Translations under genes and position numbers: made by a program
Shown: piece by piece, positions 24,471 through 34,567 of the stretch
How positions within the stretch are numbered: the stretch's first letter is position 1
Layout of the letters: every line of letters starts with the position of its first letter
NCBI RefSeq assembly: GCF_002288925.2
Contig: NW_022098001.1
Span: 3,402,660 to 3,466,659, forward strand
DNA length: 64,000 bases
Direction: 5' to 3'
Source: Delphinapterus leucas
Taxonomy: Eukaryota; Chordata; Mammalia; Artiodactyla; Monodontidae
Notes under the pieces: model-generated
Told to the model about the DNA's origin: nothing
Seen by the model: only the letters and a program-made list of their open reading frames with translations
Databases searched by the model: none

Positions 24471-25677
24471 CTTAGACAAAACAAATCCTTAGGTTAACAA
24501 CTTGACGAGGCCCCTGTAATTATCATGCGCACCTGAATCCCTGACTAGGGTGCAAACCCTGAGACACCACCTCGTGCGTCTTGGTACCTCTTACAACCAT
24601 GACACTTAGCTCAATGAATGTTTGTTGACTTGGGCCACGGAAATAATTGAAGGTCTGGCAAGCGGAACCTGTAGAGACAGCAAGCCTGGAATCATCTGAG
24701 AGCAGGCAGAGGAGGCTGTGACCAGTCAGTCCCTTCCAAAGGGCAGATCAGACTGGAATCGCCTGCGTGGCTCTTCCGCAAGACTGAGAAGAAGGACCAG
24801 GAACCCTGCCCTCATTTGGGGGGATACAGAGGAGGCCCCATGAAATTCAGAGCAACCAAATATTTTCAGTCCTCATCAAATCAAAACACAGTCATGGAAA
24901 TGGAGACAGATTCCTGTAAATTCTGAACTGGAGAACATAACAACTGGAGAAAATAAGAATAAATCTGAGGCCCTTCTATCATTCACTCTTTTGTCGTTTT
25001 ATTTTTAATTTACCTTTAAAATAGATTCATTATTAAGGTATACAATGGAATTCAGGAACATCTCCCTCCCCCATCACCCATTCATTCACTGACCAAACAT
25101 TTGTTGAGTGCCTACCATGTGTGCTCCTCTCACGTTTTCCAAGAATACATTCAAATTCTTTGAGAAAAATACCAGATTTCTCTCTTCTGGTCCCACTCTT
25201 CTACCTCTAATATCTTTTCTCTAGTCTTTTTTGTCCTTGACTGCTGTCTTGCCATCTCTCCCAAGAATTATTATATCTGCTTTGCGTGCTCCCTTCTACT
25301 TCACAGAGGTCATGTTTTCTGTCTTTACAGTTTTGGCTGAAGGTTCACATTTTTCACCTGTTCTGTGGTAGCTTTTTTCTGGTGAGTGGTCTTTGTTGGT
25401 AAGTTTATTGTTCTTTTCCACATATTTTTCTTAAAGTGTCTTTGGGTTGCTACTGTACCATTTTAAAACTTTTTTTACATCACTAAATGAGTTGAGTTTT
25501 TCTGGACTAGGCATTTAAGAAAGTTCCTGTAAAGAAAGAGGATGGACCAGAGTAGCTTCCAGGTGTTTCAATCCAAAGAACTTTCTATAGCCACCTTAGA
25601 GATCTGACTGCTTCCTGCAAATATGATGCAGCCATTTAATTCTTTGTGTACCCTTACTGCTTCTGCCTCTTTAAATC
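24471..25677. other. intergenic DNA, no gene seen
   Basis: No exon is recognised. A trace 'CTCAATGAATGTTTGTTGAC' near 24610 and 'ACATTTGTTGAGTGCCTACC' near 25098 are tails of old L2/MIR-type repeats. Confidence 0.5.
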
Positions 25678-25691
25678 AACTGCTTTTCAAA

Positions 25692-26043
25692 TTATGGTTT
25701 TCTCAGGGTATATGTCCAGTAGTGGGATTGCTTGGTCATATGGTAGTTCTATTTTTAGTGTTTTAAGGAGCCTCCAGACTGTTCTCCATAGTGGCTGTAT
25801 CAATTTACATTCCCACCAACAGTGTAAGAGGGTTTCCTTTTCTCCACACCCCCTCCAGCACTTATTGTTTGTAGATTTTTTGATGATGGTCATTCTGACG
25901 GGTGTGAGGTGATACCTCATTGTAGTTTTGCTTTGCATTTCTCTAATGATTAGTGATGTTGAGCAACCTTTCATGTGTTTGTTGGCAATCTGTATATCTT
26001 CTTTGGAGAAATGTCTATTTATGTCTTCTGGATTGCGTTGTTT
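25692..26043 (-). mobile_element. L1, inverted 5' half of a twin-primed insertion
   Basis: This part reads as antisense L1 ORF2 C-terminal sequence: its - strand frame includes [18 protein letters not shown] and [17 protein letters not shown], both L1 ORF2 phrases. It corresponds to the same L1 region seen at 59941-60300. It abuts a forward-oriented L1 segment at about 26043. The left target-site duplication AACTGCTTTTCAAA is at 25678-25691. Confidence 0.9.
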
Positions 26044-26582
26044 GGATAGAGAAGATGTGGCACATATATACACTGGAATACTACTCAGCCATAAAAAGAA
26101 AGGAAATTGAACTATTTGTAGTGAGGTGGATGGACCTAGAGTCTGTCATACAGAGTGAAGTAAGTCAGAAAGAGAAAAACAAATACCGTATGCTAAAACA
26201 TATATATGGAATCTAAAACAAAAAAAATGGTTCTGATGAACCTAGGGGCAGGATAGGAATAAAGGCGCAGACATAGAGAACGGACTTGAAGACACGGGGA
26301 GGGGGAAGGGGGAGCTGGGACGAAGTGAGAGAGTAGCACTGACATATATACACTACCAGACGTAAGGTAGATAGCTAGTGGGAAGCAGCTGCATCACACA
26401 GGGAGATCAGTTCGGTCCTTTGTGACCACCTAGAGGGGTGGGATAGGGAGGGTGGGAGGGAGAAGCAAGGGGGGGGGTATGGGGATATATGTATACATAA
26501 AGTTGATCCACTTTGTTGTACAGCAGAAACTAACACAAGTAAAGCAAGTATACTCCAATGAAGATGTTAAAAAGAAAAACAA
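26044..26582 (+). mobile_element. L1 3' end, forward half of a twin-primed insertion
   Basis: Encodes the L1 ORF2 C-terminus on the + strand ([19 protein letters not shown] to SEVSQKEKNKY), then the 3'UTR (GTGGGAAGCAGCTGCATCAC, GGTGGGAGGGAGAAGC) and an A-rich end. The matching right duplication AACTGCTTTTCAAA is at 26583-26596. The segment equivalent to about 59843-59940 of the other L1 is missing at the inversion junction, as is common in twin priming. Not functional. Confidence 0.92.
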
Positions 26583-26596
26583 AACTGCTTTTCAAA

Positions 26597-27405
26597 GTCG
26601 AAGTTTAGGAGGATTTTGATTGCCATACCTGACACCAGATTTCTACACTCACTACAGCAAACACGCCATGCAGCTTTTTTACTACACGGTGAATTGCTTC
26701 CTTTCAGAAAATGTGCTTTTACAAAATCCTTCTGCAACCCACCCCTGCAGGCCTTCTCAGTATCCCTCTTGACTTTCTGCTACATAGATTCTAACCAACC
26801 ACAGCTAGTTTTAGCAATTATTACACATATGTCAGAGTCTGTAGATTACCTGTGTCCTACTTAACAGAAGATAGAGTCCGAGAGGTTTTTTTTAAAAAAT
26901 TGTACCTGTTGCTTTAAGATAATTTCCAGGAAAAGATGGGAAACATCTGGTGTACAAAGCCATGTTCAATGGGCTATTTCAGCATTTTTTTCTCAAAATG
27001 ACAGCCCTGCACTGAAAGGAATACTTCTAGCACAACTAAGGTTTCAGGATTGGGAATAAATTGTAACTCTGTATGTTACATTCATGCCGGCCTATGATAA
27101 GTTGCATGAGTATAATTAGGATTGGCTATTCCTTCTTGGTTTTCCAAACTTTTTCTGTCAGGACTTTCTTTCCCTCAACATATACACATATTTACACACA
27201 CACACACACACACACACGGAAGGGGATGTATAGAAGATGCTATAGAAAGTTTAAATAAGTTAGAACTAAAAATCTCCCTTGGGTTTGGCAATGAGGAAGT
27301 CATCTGTGCCTTGACTAAATTGAGTTTGTGGGCAGAAACCAGAATTGTGGGTTGAATGGGTTGAGAAGTGAACAGGAGGTCACAAATTAAGAAGTGAAGA
27401 CTCCT
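26597..27405. other. intergenic DNA with a short CA run
   Basis: No gene is recognised. A short (CA)n microsatellite lies at about 27193-27218. Confidence 0.5.
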
Positions 27406-27613
27406 TTTTTTTTTTTTTTTGCGGGACGCGGGCCTCTCACCGCCGTGGCCTCTCCCGCTGTGGAGCACAGGCTCCGGACGCACAGGCTCAGCGGCCATGG
27501 CTCACGGGCCCAGCCGCTCCGCGGCATGTGGGATCCTCCTGGACCGGGTCACGAACCCGTGTCCCCTGCATCGGCAGGCGGACCCCGAACCACTGCACCA
27601 CCAGGGAAGCCCC
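27406..27613 (-). mobile_element. short CHR-type SINE with TSD
   Basis: Poly-T tail at 27403-27420 and reverse head CACCACCAGGGAAGCC near 27597. Target-site duplications GTGAAGACTCCT at 27394 and GTGAAGACTACT at 27614 differ by one base. Confidence 0.92.
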
Positions 27614-27954
27614 GTGAAGACTACTTTTTAAACATACCTTTTTTCCAGCTTTATTGAGATATAATTGACATGTAACAATGTGTAAGTTTAAGGTGTATAA
27701 TGTGTTGATGTGATACTTATATATTGCAAAATTATTACCACTATAGAGTTAGCTAACACCTCCATCGGGTCATATAAAGACACTTGGCATTAAGGAAAGG
27801 AAAGTTTTACAGGATCAGATAGAAAGTCAGGGCTAAGAAACCCTATATTTAGATCTTCTTAAGAAGCTGTTTTCGAGAGTGGTGTCTACAAGCTTCAGAA
27901 GCCCATCCTTCAAGGTGGGGCGCAAAGCAAGGAGGAGGAAAGGAATTTGTGTCC

Positions 27955-28050
27955 GACCACAGTCATTAGCAGCCCTGACTCTGGAGTCAAAGTGTCTGAC
28001 TTTGATTCCAGTGTTAACTCTTGTTGGCTCTGTGACTTGGCATGACTTAG
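27955..28050 (+). repeat. MIR fragment
   Basis: GACTCTGGAGTCAAAGTGTC, TGATTCCAGTGTTAACTC and GGCTCTGTGACTTGGCATGA follow the tRNA-derived half of MIR in forward orientation. Confidence 0.65.
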
Positions 28051-28164
28051 CCTCCATGATCCAAAATGATGCCCTAATCTACATAAGAGCCCAGACCTTT
28101 CTCCTGAGCTCCAATCCCCATCTACTAGATAACTTACCCTGGAGGTCTTACAGGTATCTCCAAG

Positions 28165-28440
28165 TTAGTATGTCCAAAACTTAATATTTGTCCAATCCCC
28201 AAGCCTAGTATTCCCTTCGTATTTTTATTCTTCGTGAATGAAACCATCTATCAACCCAAGACAAAAAGCCTGTTCGTCACAAATGCCTTTTCTTTCACAC
28301 CTGGTATCTCATTGTGACCAACTCCTATCAATTCCACCTCTTAATTACACCTGTAGTGCTTATTCCCTCCTTTCCGACTTTACCACTACCATCTTAGAGT
28401 AGGTTTTCATCATCTCTTACCTAGATTTCTGCGCTCCTCC
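28165..28440 (+). mobile_element. L2 LINE fossil, left part
   Basis: The stretch from 'TATGTCCAAAACTTAATATT' through CAACTCCTATCAATTCCACC to CATCATCTCTTACCTAGATT follows the L2 consensus order as I know it (forward orientation). The L2 then stops abruptly at about 28433-28440 and resumes at about 28896, so the intervening CpG-rich DNA behaves as an insertion. Confidence 0.7.
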
Positions 28441-28895
28441 GCCCAGCGCCCTCGCACTTGGCCTGGAACTGTAAATCCCTAGTCCAGATTCGTGAATCCG
28501 ATTCCTGGGGGCGAGGCCGACGGGGGGCGGGGAGAACTGGCGGAAAGCAGGAGCAGCCGCCCATTGGCTAGAATTTGGCGCGGTCAGCAGGGCCCACTAT
28601 CTTTCTCGGTTTGGGAGGAGGATGGGAGAGGCACTTAGGTTCCCCAACCCCCCGCTGTCACCATAGTAACGAAACTTAGTGGGTGAGGCCGTCTCTCCAC
28701 TCTCCCACCTCCAGCGGTGGGAACAATTTTGGTCTAGTTGGTGAACTAGTAGGGGAAAGAATTGACTGGAATTTCTGCTTTAGAAGAGCCTTTATAAAGG
28801 GGGTGGGAAAGAGACCAGAGAGCCAATAGAGACCCCCAAACATCCTGCCCTTGGCGGGGGTTGCCTCTGGATAAAAGAAAACAAAAATTATCTCA
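28441..28895. promoter_or_regulatory. CpG-rich, promoter-like block interrupting an L2
   Basis: I count about 18 CpG dinucleotides between 28440 and 28700 by eye. This DNA is not a SINE and sits in an otherwise CpG-poor window. Motifs seen: GC box GGGGCGGGG at 28524-28532, inverted CCAAT box (ATTGG) at 28563-28567, an E2F-like TTTGGCGCGG at 28574-28583, and a perfect RFX X-box GTCACCATAGTAAC at 28657-28670. The right end is A-rich (ATAAAAGAAAACAAAAATTA, 28871-28890), which could be a decayed poly-A tail. It may therefore be the 5' CpG-rich part of a retrocopy, or a transposed or native CpG-island promoter. I recognise no parent gene and no protein. Confidence 0.55.
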
Positions 28896-29110
28896 GCCTC
28901 TACTCTTGCCCACTCACCATCCTTGAGTCCATTCTCCATACTACTGACAAAATGAATTTATTAAAATGCAATTCTGATCATGCCATTCTTCAGGTTAAAA
29001 CTTTACAAGGTTTGGATAAAATCTGTATTTCTTATCAGGGCTTTAAAGTTCCTCCACTATCTGGTCTTATTCACCTGACCAGCTGCAAACTTCACTGCAC
29101 TTCCTCCCTC
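28896..29110 (+). mobile_element. L2 LINE fossil, right part
   Basis: L2 resumes with CCTCTACTCTTGCCC, GAGTCCATTCTCCATAC, 'TTAAAATGCAATTCTGATCA' and 'TGCCATTCTTCAGGTTAAAA', then CCTCCACTATCTGGTCTTAT. It continues the copy that stops at 28440. Confidence 0.7.
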
Positions 29111-29738
29111 GGTTTCCACTGCAGAAGGATGCAGCATTGCTCTTAAGAGGAGAACCTCTTTTGTTTAGAGAGACTTTGTGTCTCTGGAATATGCAGAGGC
29201 AATGGCGCCGGCTGGTGGAGAATCAGGAGGTTAAGACAAAGGGAGCTACAGTGCAGAAGTCCCGGGGCAGGTGAGAGCTTGGAGATCCGTGTGGCCCAGG
29301 CAGGGTGAAGAATGGGGTAGGGGAGAGTCACAGGGAAAGCAGTCAGGGTCCTAAACGGGGAGAGTGTGGTAAGACTTTGCAGACCATTGTGAGGATTTTG
29401 GCTTTTACTCTGAGGCAAAAGACAGAGAAAAATTTAAGTTTTTAAAGGATATGACTAATGTTGGGAATAGATTGGACAAGGTTAAGAGTAGGGAGACCAG
29501 TTAACGAGACGATGTAATAATCCACAAAAATGCTGATGGTGGCTTGAGCTGCCCATGGTCCAGGTGAGAAGGGGCGGGCAGGTTAATGTCAATAAAGATG
29601 GTGAGAAGTGGTCAAATTCTAGATACTTCCATTCACACTCACATTTGAAAAGACTTCTAAGATAGCCACTAGATTCTTTCCGTTTACACTGAGTGGAGGG
29701 GGATGTAAGTCGTTTTCTTGGGTTATTAAAAGAAAGGG
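29111..29738 (+). repeat. ancient dispersed repeat, family not named
   Basis: From about 29380 the text GGCTTTTACTCTGAGGCAAA, 'GGATATGACTAATGTTGG', 'GGGAGACCAGTTAACGAGAC', TAATAATCCACAAAAATGCT, GATGGTGGCTTGAG and 'GGTGAGAAGTGGTCAAATTC' is a well-known mammalian dispersed repeat I cannot name reliably. No gene is seen in 29111-29738. Confidence 0.55.
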
Positions 29739-30090
29739 GGGCTTCCCTGGTGGCGCAGTGGTTAAGAATCTGCCTGCCAATGCAGGGGACACGGGTTTGA
29801 GCCCTGGTCCGGGAAGATCCCACATGCCGCGGAGCAACTAAGCCCGTGCAGCACAACTACTGAGCCTGCTCTCTAGAGCCCGTGAGCCACAACTACTGAG
29901 CATGTGTGCTGCAACTACTGAAGCCCACGTGCCTAGAGCCTGTGCTCTGCAACAAGAGAAGCCACTGCAATGAGAAGCCCGCGCACCGCAAGGAAGAGTA
30001 ACCCTCACTCTCCACAGCTAGAGAAAGCAGCAACGAAGACCCAACGCAGCCAAAAATAAAATAAATTTATATTAAAAAAAGAAAAAAAAA
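29739..30090 (+). mobile_element. long CHR-type SINE
   Basis: Head GGCTTCCCTGGTGGCGCAG at 29740, B-box-like GGGTTTGAGCCC, then the long-form body with repeated ACAACTACTGAGC phrases and CAACGAAGACCCAACGCAGC before an A-rich tail. Flanks 'AAAAGAAAGGG' and 'AAAAGAAAAGGG' may be the duplications. About 350 bp. Confidence 0.9.
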
Positions 30091-30551
30091 AGAAAAGGGA
30101 CCCCATCAGGCTGTAGTGTGTAGGGAAACCCAGCTTACACTCCAGTAAGACAGGCTGTTTCCTCCTCCGTACCTTGAGTTGTTAAACCTCTCTCTGGGGC
30201 TTCCTCTCCCCAACCGCCTTCGACTGGACAGCAACCCATAATGCTCAGTTCAATCAGCACCTTCTTTTTTGAGGCCTTCCCTAACCCCAAAGATATAACT
30301 GATTCTGACCTCAGATATGCCCCTATTCTGACCCGTATATCATAACCCAGTAACACCTGATTGCTTTCTTTCTTTCTCCATGTTCTACTGTGAGCTTCAT
30401 TAGGGCAGACACTGGTCAGACTCATTTCTTTTGTCACCCGTCCCCTCCATAGCCCGCAGGTGGTGCTTAGTGACTACATGGGTGTACATCAGGTAGTAAG
30501 GTAAAAGTAGGTGGCACCAATGGAACCCAGAGACAGGGGTATTACAGAGCT

Positions 30552-30635
30552 CAGTGGTTTACAATCACTGAGGATCAAATTAGGATCTTAAACCACATTA
30601 GGATCACCTGTGGAACTTTAAAAACTACAGCTGGT
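30552..30635 (+). repeat. hAT-type MITE-like copy, left arm of an inverted pair
   Basis: CAGTGGTTTACAATCACTGA, 'AGGATCTTAAACCACATTAG' and 'GATCACCTGTGGAACTTTAA' followed by AAACTACAGCTGG. The reverse complement of 32090-32172 matches it closely along its whole length. It resembles MER5-class elements. Confidence 0.65.
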
Positions 30636-32089
30636 ACAGAGCTGTAACACAGCCAGAGATGTATTACAATATTACAATAGACCCAGTGGTGAAGGAAAAA
30701 AGAGAAGTCCGAGCATGGTGACGGGGCTGCTATCCTTCTTTACAGTTTATGAGACACTTTGGTGTACATTATTGACACTCACACCAAGTCCAGGACAAAG
30801 AAGATTTTTGCAGGAAGAAAGAGGAGCAAAAATTAAATGAATTGTCTCAGCACACACAAAGCTTCTCTATGTGCACTGTTGTTTCAGCCACACATCCTTT
30901 TTTCGGTGAAATTCCATAGTTACCAAACTATAAAGGCAAGGAGTGAAAAGTGAAGGCAAATGATAGCAAACTTTGACTATGAGGCTAAGACGTGTTAACT
31001 TTATCTGGATGATACTGGGAAGTGGTTAAAGGGTTTTGATCAGCTGAGCGAGTTTTAAGGTAAACATGGGAAATGTGTACAGATGGATTTGCATAGAGCA
31101 AAATGAGAAGTAGCAAAATGTATTAAGGAGCTATCGCACTAATTAAGTGGACGTGATCAGCCCAAACCAGCCATTGATTTCACTTTTTTTTCATTGAACT
31201 ATAGGTTGACACCATCCTAGGTGTGTTATGTTATACTATTCAATGATCAGAGGAGTTAGGAACATGATACTTTAATGGGTATTGTCAGTTTAGGGTGTTA
31301 ATGAGGTACACTTCTAAATTGTGCAGTTTGGAGTTAATCGATTAAACATGAATTGAACCAAGTTAGTGTTAATAACATAGTGAAGACTGAACAACTGTTA
31401 TTCAAAGAAGAGTGAGTTTCAGTCATGATTACAAGGTCAGTTTCTGAGACACCACTGTTCAGACTTACTTAAATATCATAAGCATTCATCTGTTTGTCTC
31501 CTGAATTAAATTAACGTGACTATAGATTGGTAATGGTTTGTGTGACATTTGTTCTCTGAAATTTTCTTTGGTCTCTGGCAATGTATGTAAATTATTATTG
31601 TTTATGATGTAAAAGTTTATGTTGTATTATACATATTGAGGTTCGATGTGTTGTCTGTGAACTGAGGTCATTTATGTAGAAGGTGGCATCATTACCCTCA
31701 GTAACAGTATAAAGAACAATGTGAACAGCTTCCACGTGGTGCTCTTATCCAGCGTATTGGGCATTGTGCTAACTGCTGCACAAACACCACCTCATGTAGA
31801 CACACAAACAACGGCGGGGAAAGTCATGTTATTGCCATCAGACAAGGCAACCGAGTCTCAGAGGAGTTAACTCTTGTGGTACACAGATTCTGAAAGGAGA
31901 TCCAGAATGCAAAATCAATCTGCCTGAACCCATACCTGGGCTACTGGTCACGACACTCTTGAGACCTGCATGTGAAATGTCTGCTGGAAGCCTCTAGAAT
32001 CTAGAACAAGGGTTGTCAGCCCCGATGGTGTGTTAGGTTAAGATGGTGCTGGGATCCTACCCAAGACCTGTGTCCAGAGACAGTTTAGC

Positions 32090-32172
32090 ACCAGTGGTAG
32101 TTTTTAAAGCTCCACAGGTGATCCCAATGCGATTTAAGATTCTGATGTGAGCCTCAGTGATTGGAAACCACT
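32090..32172 (-). repeat. hAT-type MITE-like copy, right arm of an inverted pair
   Basis: ACCAGTGGTAGTTTTTAAAG, 'CTCCACAGGTGATCCCAATG' and 'GCCTCAGTGATTGGAAACCA' form the inverted partner of 30552-30635, about 1.45 kb away. The two are similar but not identical, so they are either independent insertions of one family or an old inverted duplication. Confidence 0.65.
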
Positions 32173-32504
32173 AAGCTCCATATTCCAGGAGGTTCCAGGA
32201 GAGCACCTGTGCTCAACTCTTTGGTTATCCCTACCAAGTAACTGAGACCTCATTTGACCTGCACCAGGCTGAGGGAACCCTTTCAAACACTGCTTTAAAG
32301 GCCTCACTATAAATTACCTTACAATGAAACACTATAAATAAGCGTTCCCTCGCAGCCACCAGTCCCTCCCTACAAATCACCCCGCTTGACCCTCCCACCT
32401 GAAGACGCATCCCTGCCGTGGGTTTGGTATCAGTCCTGTCCTTGGTCAGACAGAATTATCTAAGGAGCTTTAATTCTCTAACTCCATGACTCAACATCCA
32501 GATA

Positions 32505-32705
32505 TTAATAGCAATAACCACTAATCGAGCTTCCATGGGCCAGGCATGCTGTTCAGTGCTTCACATGTGTTACTCATTTGATTCTAATGAGGTAGACGCT
32601 CTGATAATACTCATCTTACAGATGAAAAAACTGAATCTTAAGAGAAATTAAGTAACATGATCTAGGTCACCCTGCTAACCTGCAGAGCCTGGATCTTCAC
32701 CTGGT
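32505..32705 (-). repeat. MIR SINE fossil, well preserved
   Basis: Reverse MIR is clear: 'CATGGGCCAGGCATGCTGTT', 'CAGTGCTTCACATGTGTTAC', 'TCTTACAGATGAAAAAACTG', 'AAGTAACATGATCTAGGTCA' and 'GCAGAGCCTGGATCTTCACC'. Confidence 0.85.
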
Positions 32706-34375
32706 TCTGTCCGACCACCGGGTCCATGTTCTTGGTTCCTCTCAGTGCTCCAGGTCTCCATGGGCGCCCCAGCACTTCCGCAACTCAAGGGGGAAAACCT
32801 CCTTCTCACCACAAATCGTCCCTTCTATCCTTTTCCAGATAATGCACCTCCTCACACCTGTCACTTAAATTGAAACCTCTAGACCACCCCCGATACCCAT
32901 CACCCTTGGCAACTAGCGGGTCTGATGTGAACCTCAATGGCTCTCAAACCTTTCTCTCTTCTTTCAGATCCTCACTGGGTTCTTTCCAAGATTATTTTTG
33001 TAACCCCTATAAAGAGTCTCCCTATCCTAGTCCTATCTTTTTCAAATCCAAACCCCACTTCACTGGTTTTTGATTTGATCGTTTGGTGACGCAAATTTGA
33101 TAACACATTGAGGTTTAAAATTTTTTAGTGATGCAGTGAGTCCCATTTGATAAAACACTGATTCCTTAGCAAGGCGTTCTTCGTAATATCGCTCCAACTG
33201 ACTTCTTCAAAGGCCTGTCCTACTGCTCCCGGGCCCCTTGTTCTTACCCCATAAACACTGTATGCTCTTCTCTAAAGCTTATAAACTGGGGGCCCACAGA
33301 ATCTGCTCCGAGAACTGTGTAGGTTCACCCAGTACTAGTGTGTGTGAGCGTGTGTGTGTGTATTAACTGTCACCACTTAAAGAACTGGGAGAGTTCATGT
33401 AAAAATCCAGACCTCTTCTCTTATGACATTGCTTCGTCAGTTGCCCACAGTCCTCACCACCCCATATTGTGCCCCAACCCAACTCACCTCATGGGTTTAA
33501 ATGACCTGCATGATCCTGTAGGCATTTGAGGTTGTGACCTCCACGCTGGGCCATCAGAAGGTCTCTAGGTTTACCGTGCATCTTCATGCCTTATCTTTGT
33601 TCACAGCGTTTCTTCAGATTAGAGCACCCTTTCTCCACCTGGTAGAGTTTTACCTTTTAAGGATCAGATAAAGGACCATCACTGCTGTGAAGTCCTTCCA
33701 ATAAAATCAGTCACCTGTGCTCAATGAGCCCATAAAGCTTTATTTCTATTTCTAGTGTAGTTCTCCCCAAACTATTAAGGGCAGTTGTATGCACGTCCTC
33801 TCCTGGCTAGATGGGAAGACGTTGAGAGTAGTTTCTGCTTTGTTCAGCTTTACACTCTCCCCGACACTGTCTACCATCAGGCCTCACCCATTGTATTCAT
33901 TCCATGAGCACTGAGTTAAGTAAATTCACTTGAAATCAAAAGCCATTTGTTGCTGCCCATTAAAGTCTTTTCATTCCCACTTTTCTGTGAATGAACAAGT
34001 AAAAAACGTATTTATTTATGTGGAAAGGATCAATGAAATTATTGTTTCATATAAGCCTTGAGCAAACGTCGGTTTCTAAAGTCTCTTTAGTAAGATTATA
34101 TAGCTGGTGATGAGAGCTGGCTCCACCTGGCTTCTAAGTGTATCATGCAGAGAATTGTATAAATATAACTCCCTCCCTTCCCTAGTATTGCCCATATGAT
34201 CAAATAATAACTAATATTTTTTTACAAAACACTTTCACACTTATGACAAATTTCTTAGGTGGTAAATACTTCATTAATCAGGTCTGCATCTTCACCTACA
34301 GTTTGTAATCTCATCGTCTCACAGGAAACTCACATTGTAAACTACTTAGTTCACTATATCTTTCTTTGAGACTTT
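32706..34375 (+). repeat. intergenic DNA with an L2 copy
   Basis: No gene. An L2-like copy in forward orientation spans about 33130-33720 ('GATTCCTTAGCAAGGCGTTC', 'CCTGTCCTACTGCTC', 'CTGCTGTGAAGTCCTTCC'). A short TG run lies at 33342-33361. The rest is unremarkable. Confidence 0.55.
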
Positions 34376-34567
34376 TCTTTTTTTTCTTTTTTGTGGTACG
34401 AGGGCCTCTCCCATTGCAGAGCACGGGCTCCGGACACACAAGCTCAGCGGCCATGGCTCACGGGCCCAGCCGCTCCGCGGCATGTGGGACCTTCCCGGAC
34501 CAGGGCACGAACCCGTGTCCCCTGCAAAGGCAGGCGGACTCTCAACCACTGCGCCACCAGGGAAGCC
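34376..34567 (-). mobile_element. short CHR-type SINE
   Basis: Poly-T tail near 34377-34392, CATGTGGGACCTTCCCGGAC, and reverse head GCGCCACCAGGGAAGCC near 34551. A little shorter than other copies because the 'AACAGTGAGAGGCC' part is reduced. Duplications are not clear. Confidence 0.9.

Larger units (their letters stand above)
30091..32504. other. intergenic DNA with old repeat fragments
   Basis: No gene is recognised. Visible fossils are an L2-like 3' end near 30370-30480 (TACTGTGAGCTTCATTAGGG), a repeat trace at about 30985-31060, and a MIR in reverse at about 31745-31930 ('GTATTGGGCATTGTGCTAAC' to 'GAGTCTCAGAGGAGTTAACT'). The inverted pair at 30552-30635 and 32090-32172 is listed separately. 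Confidence 0.55.
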
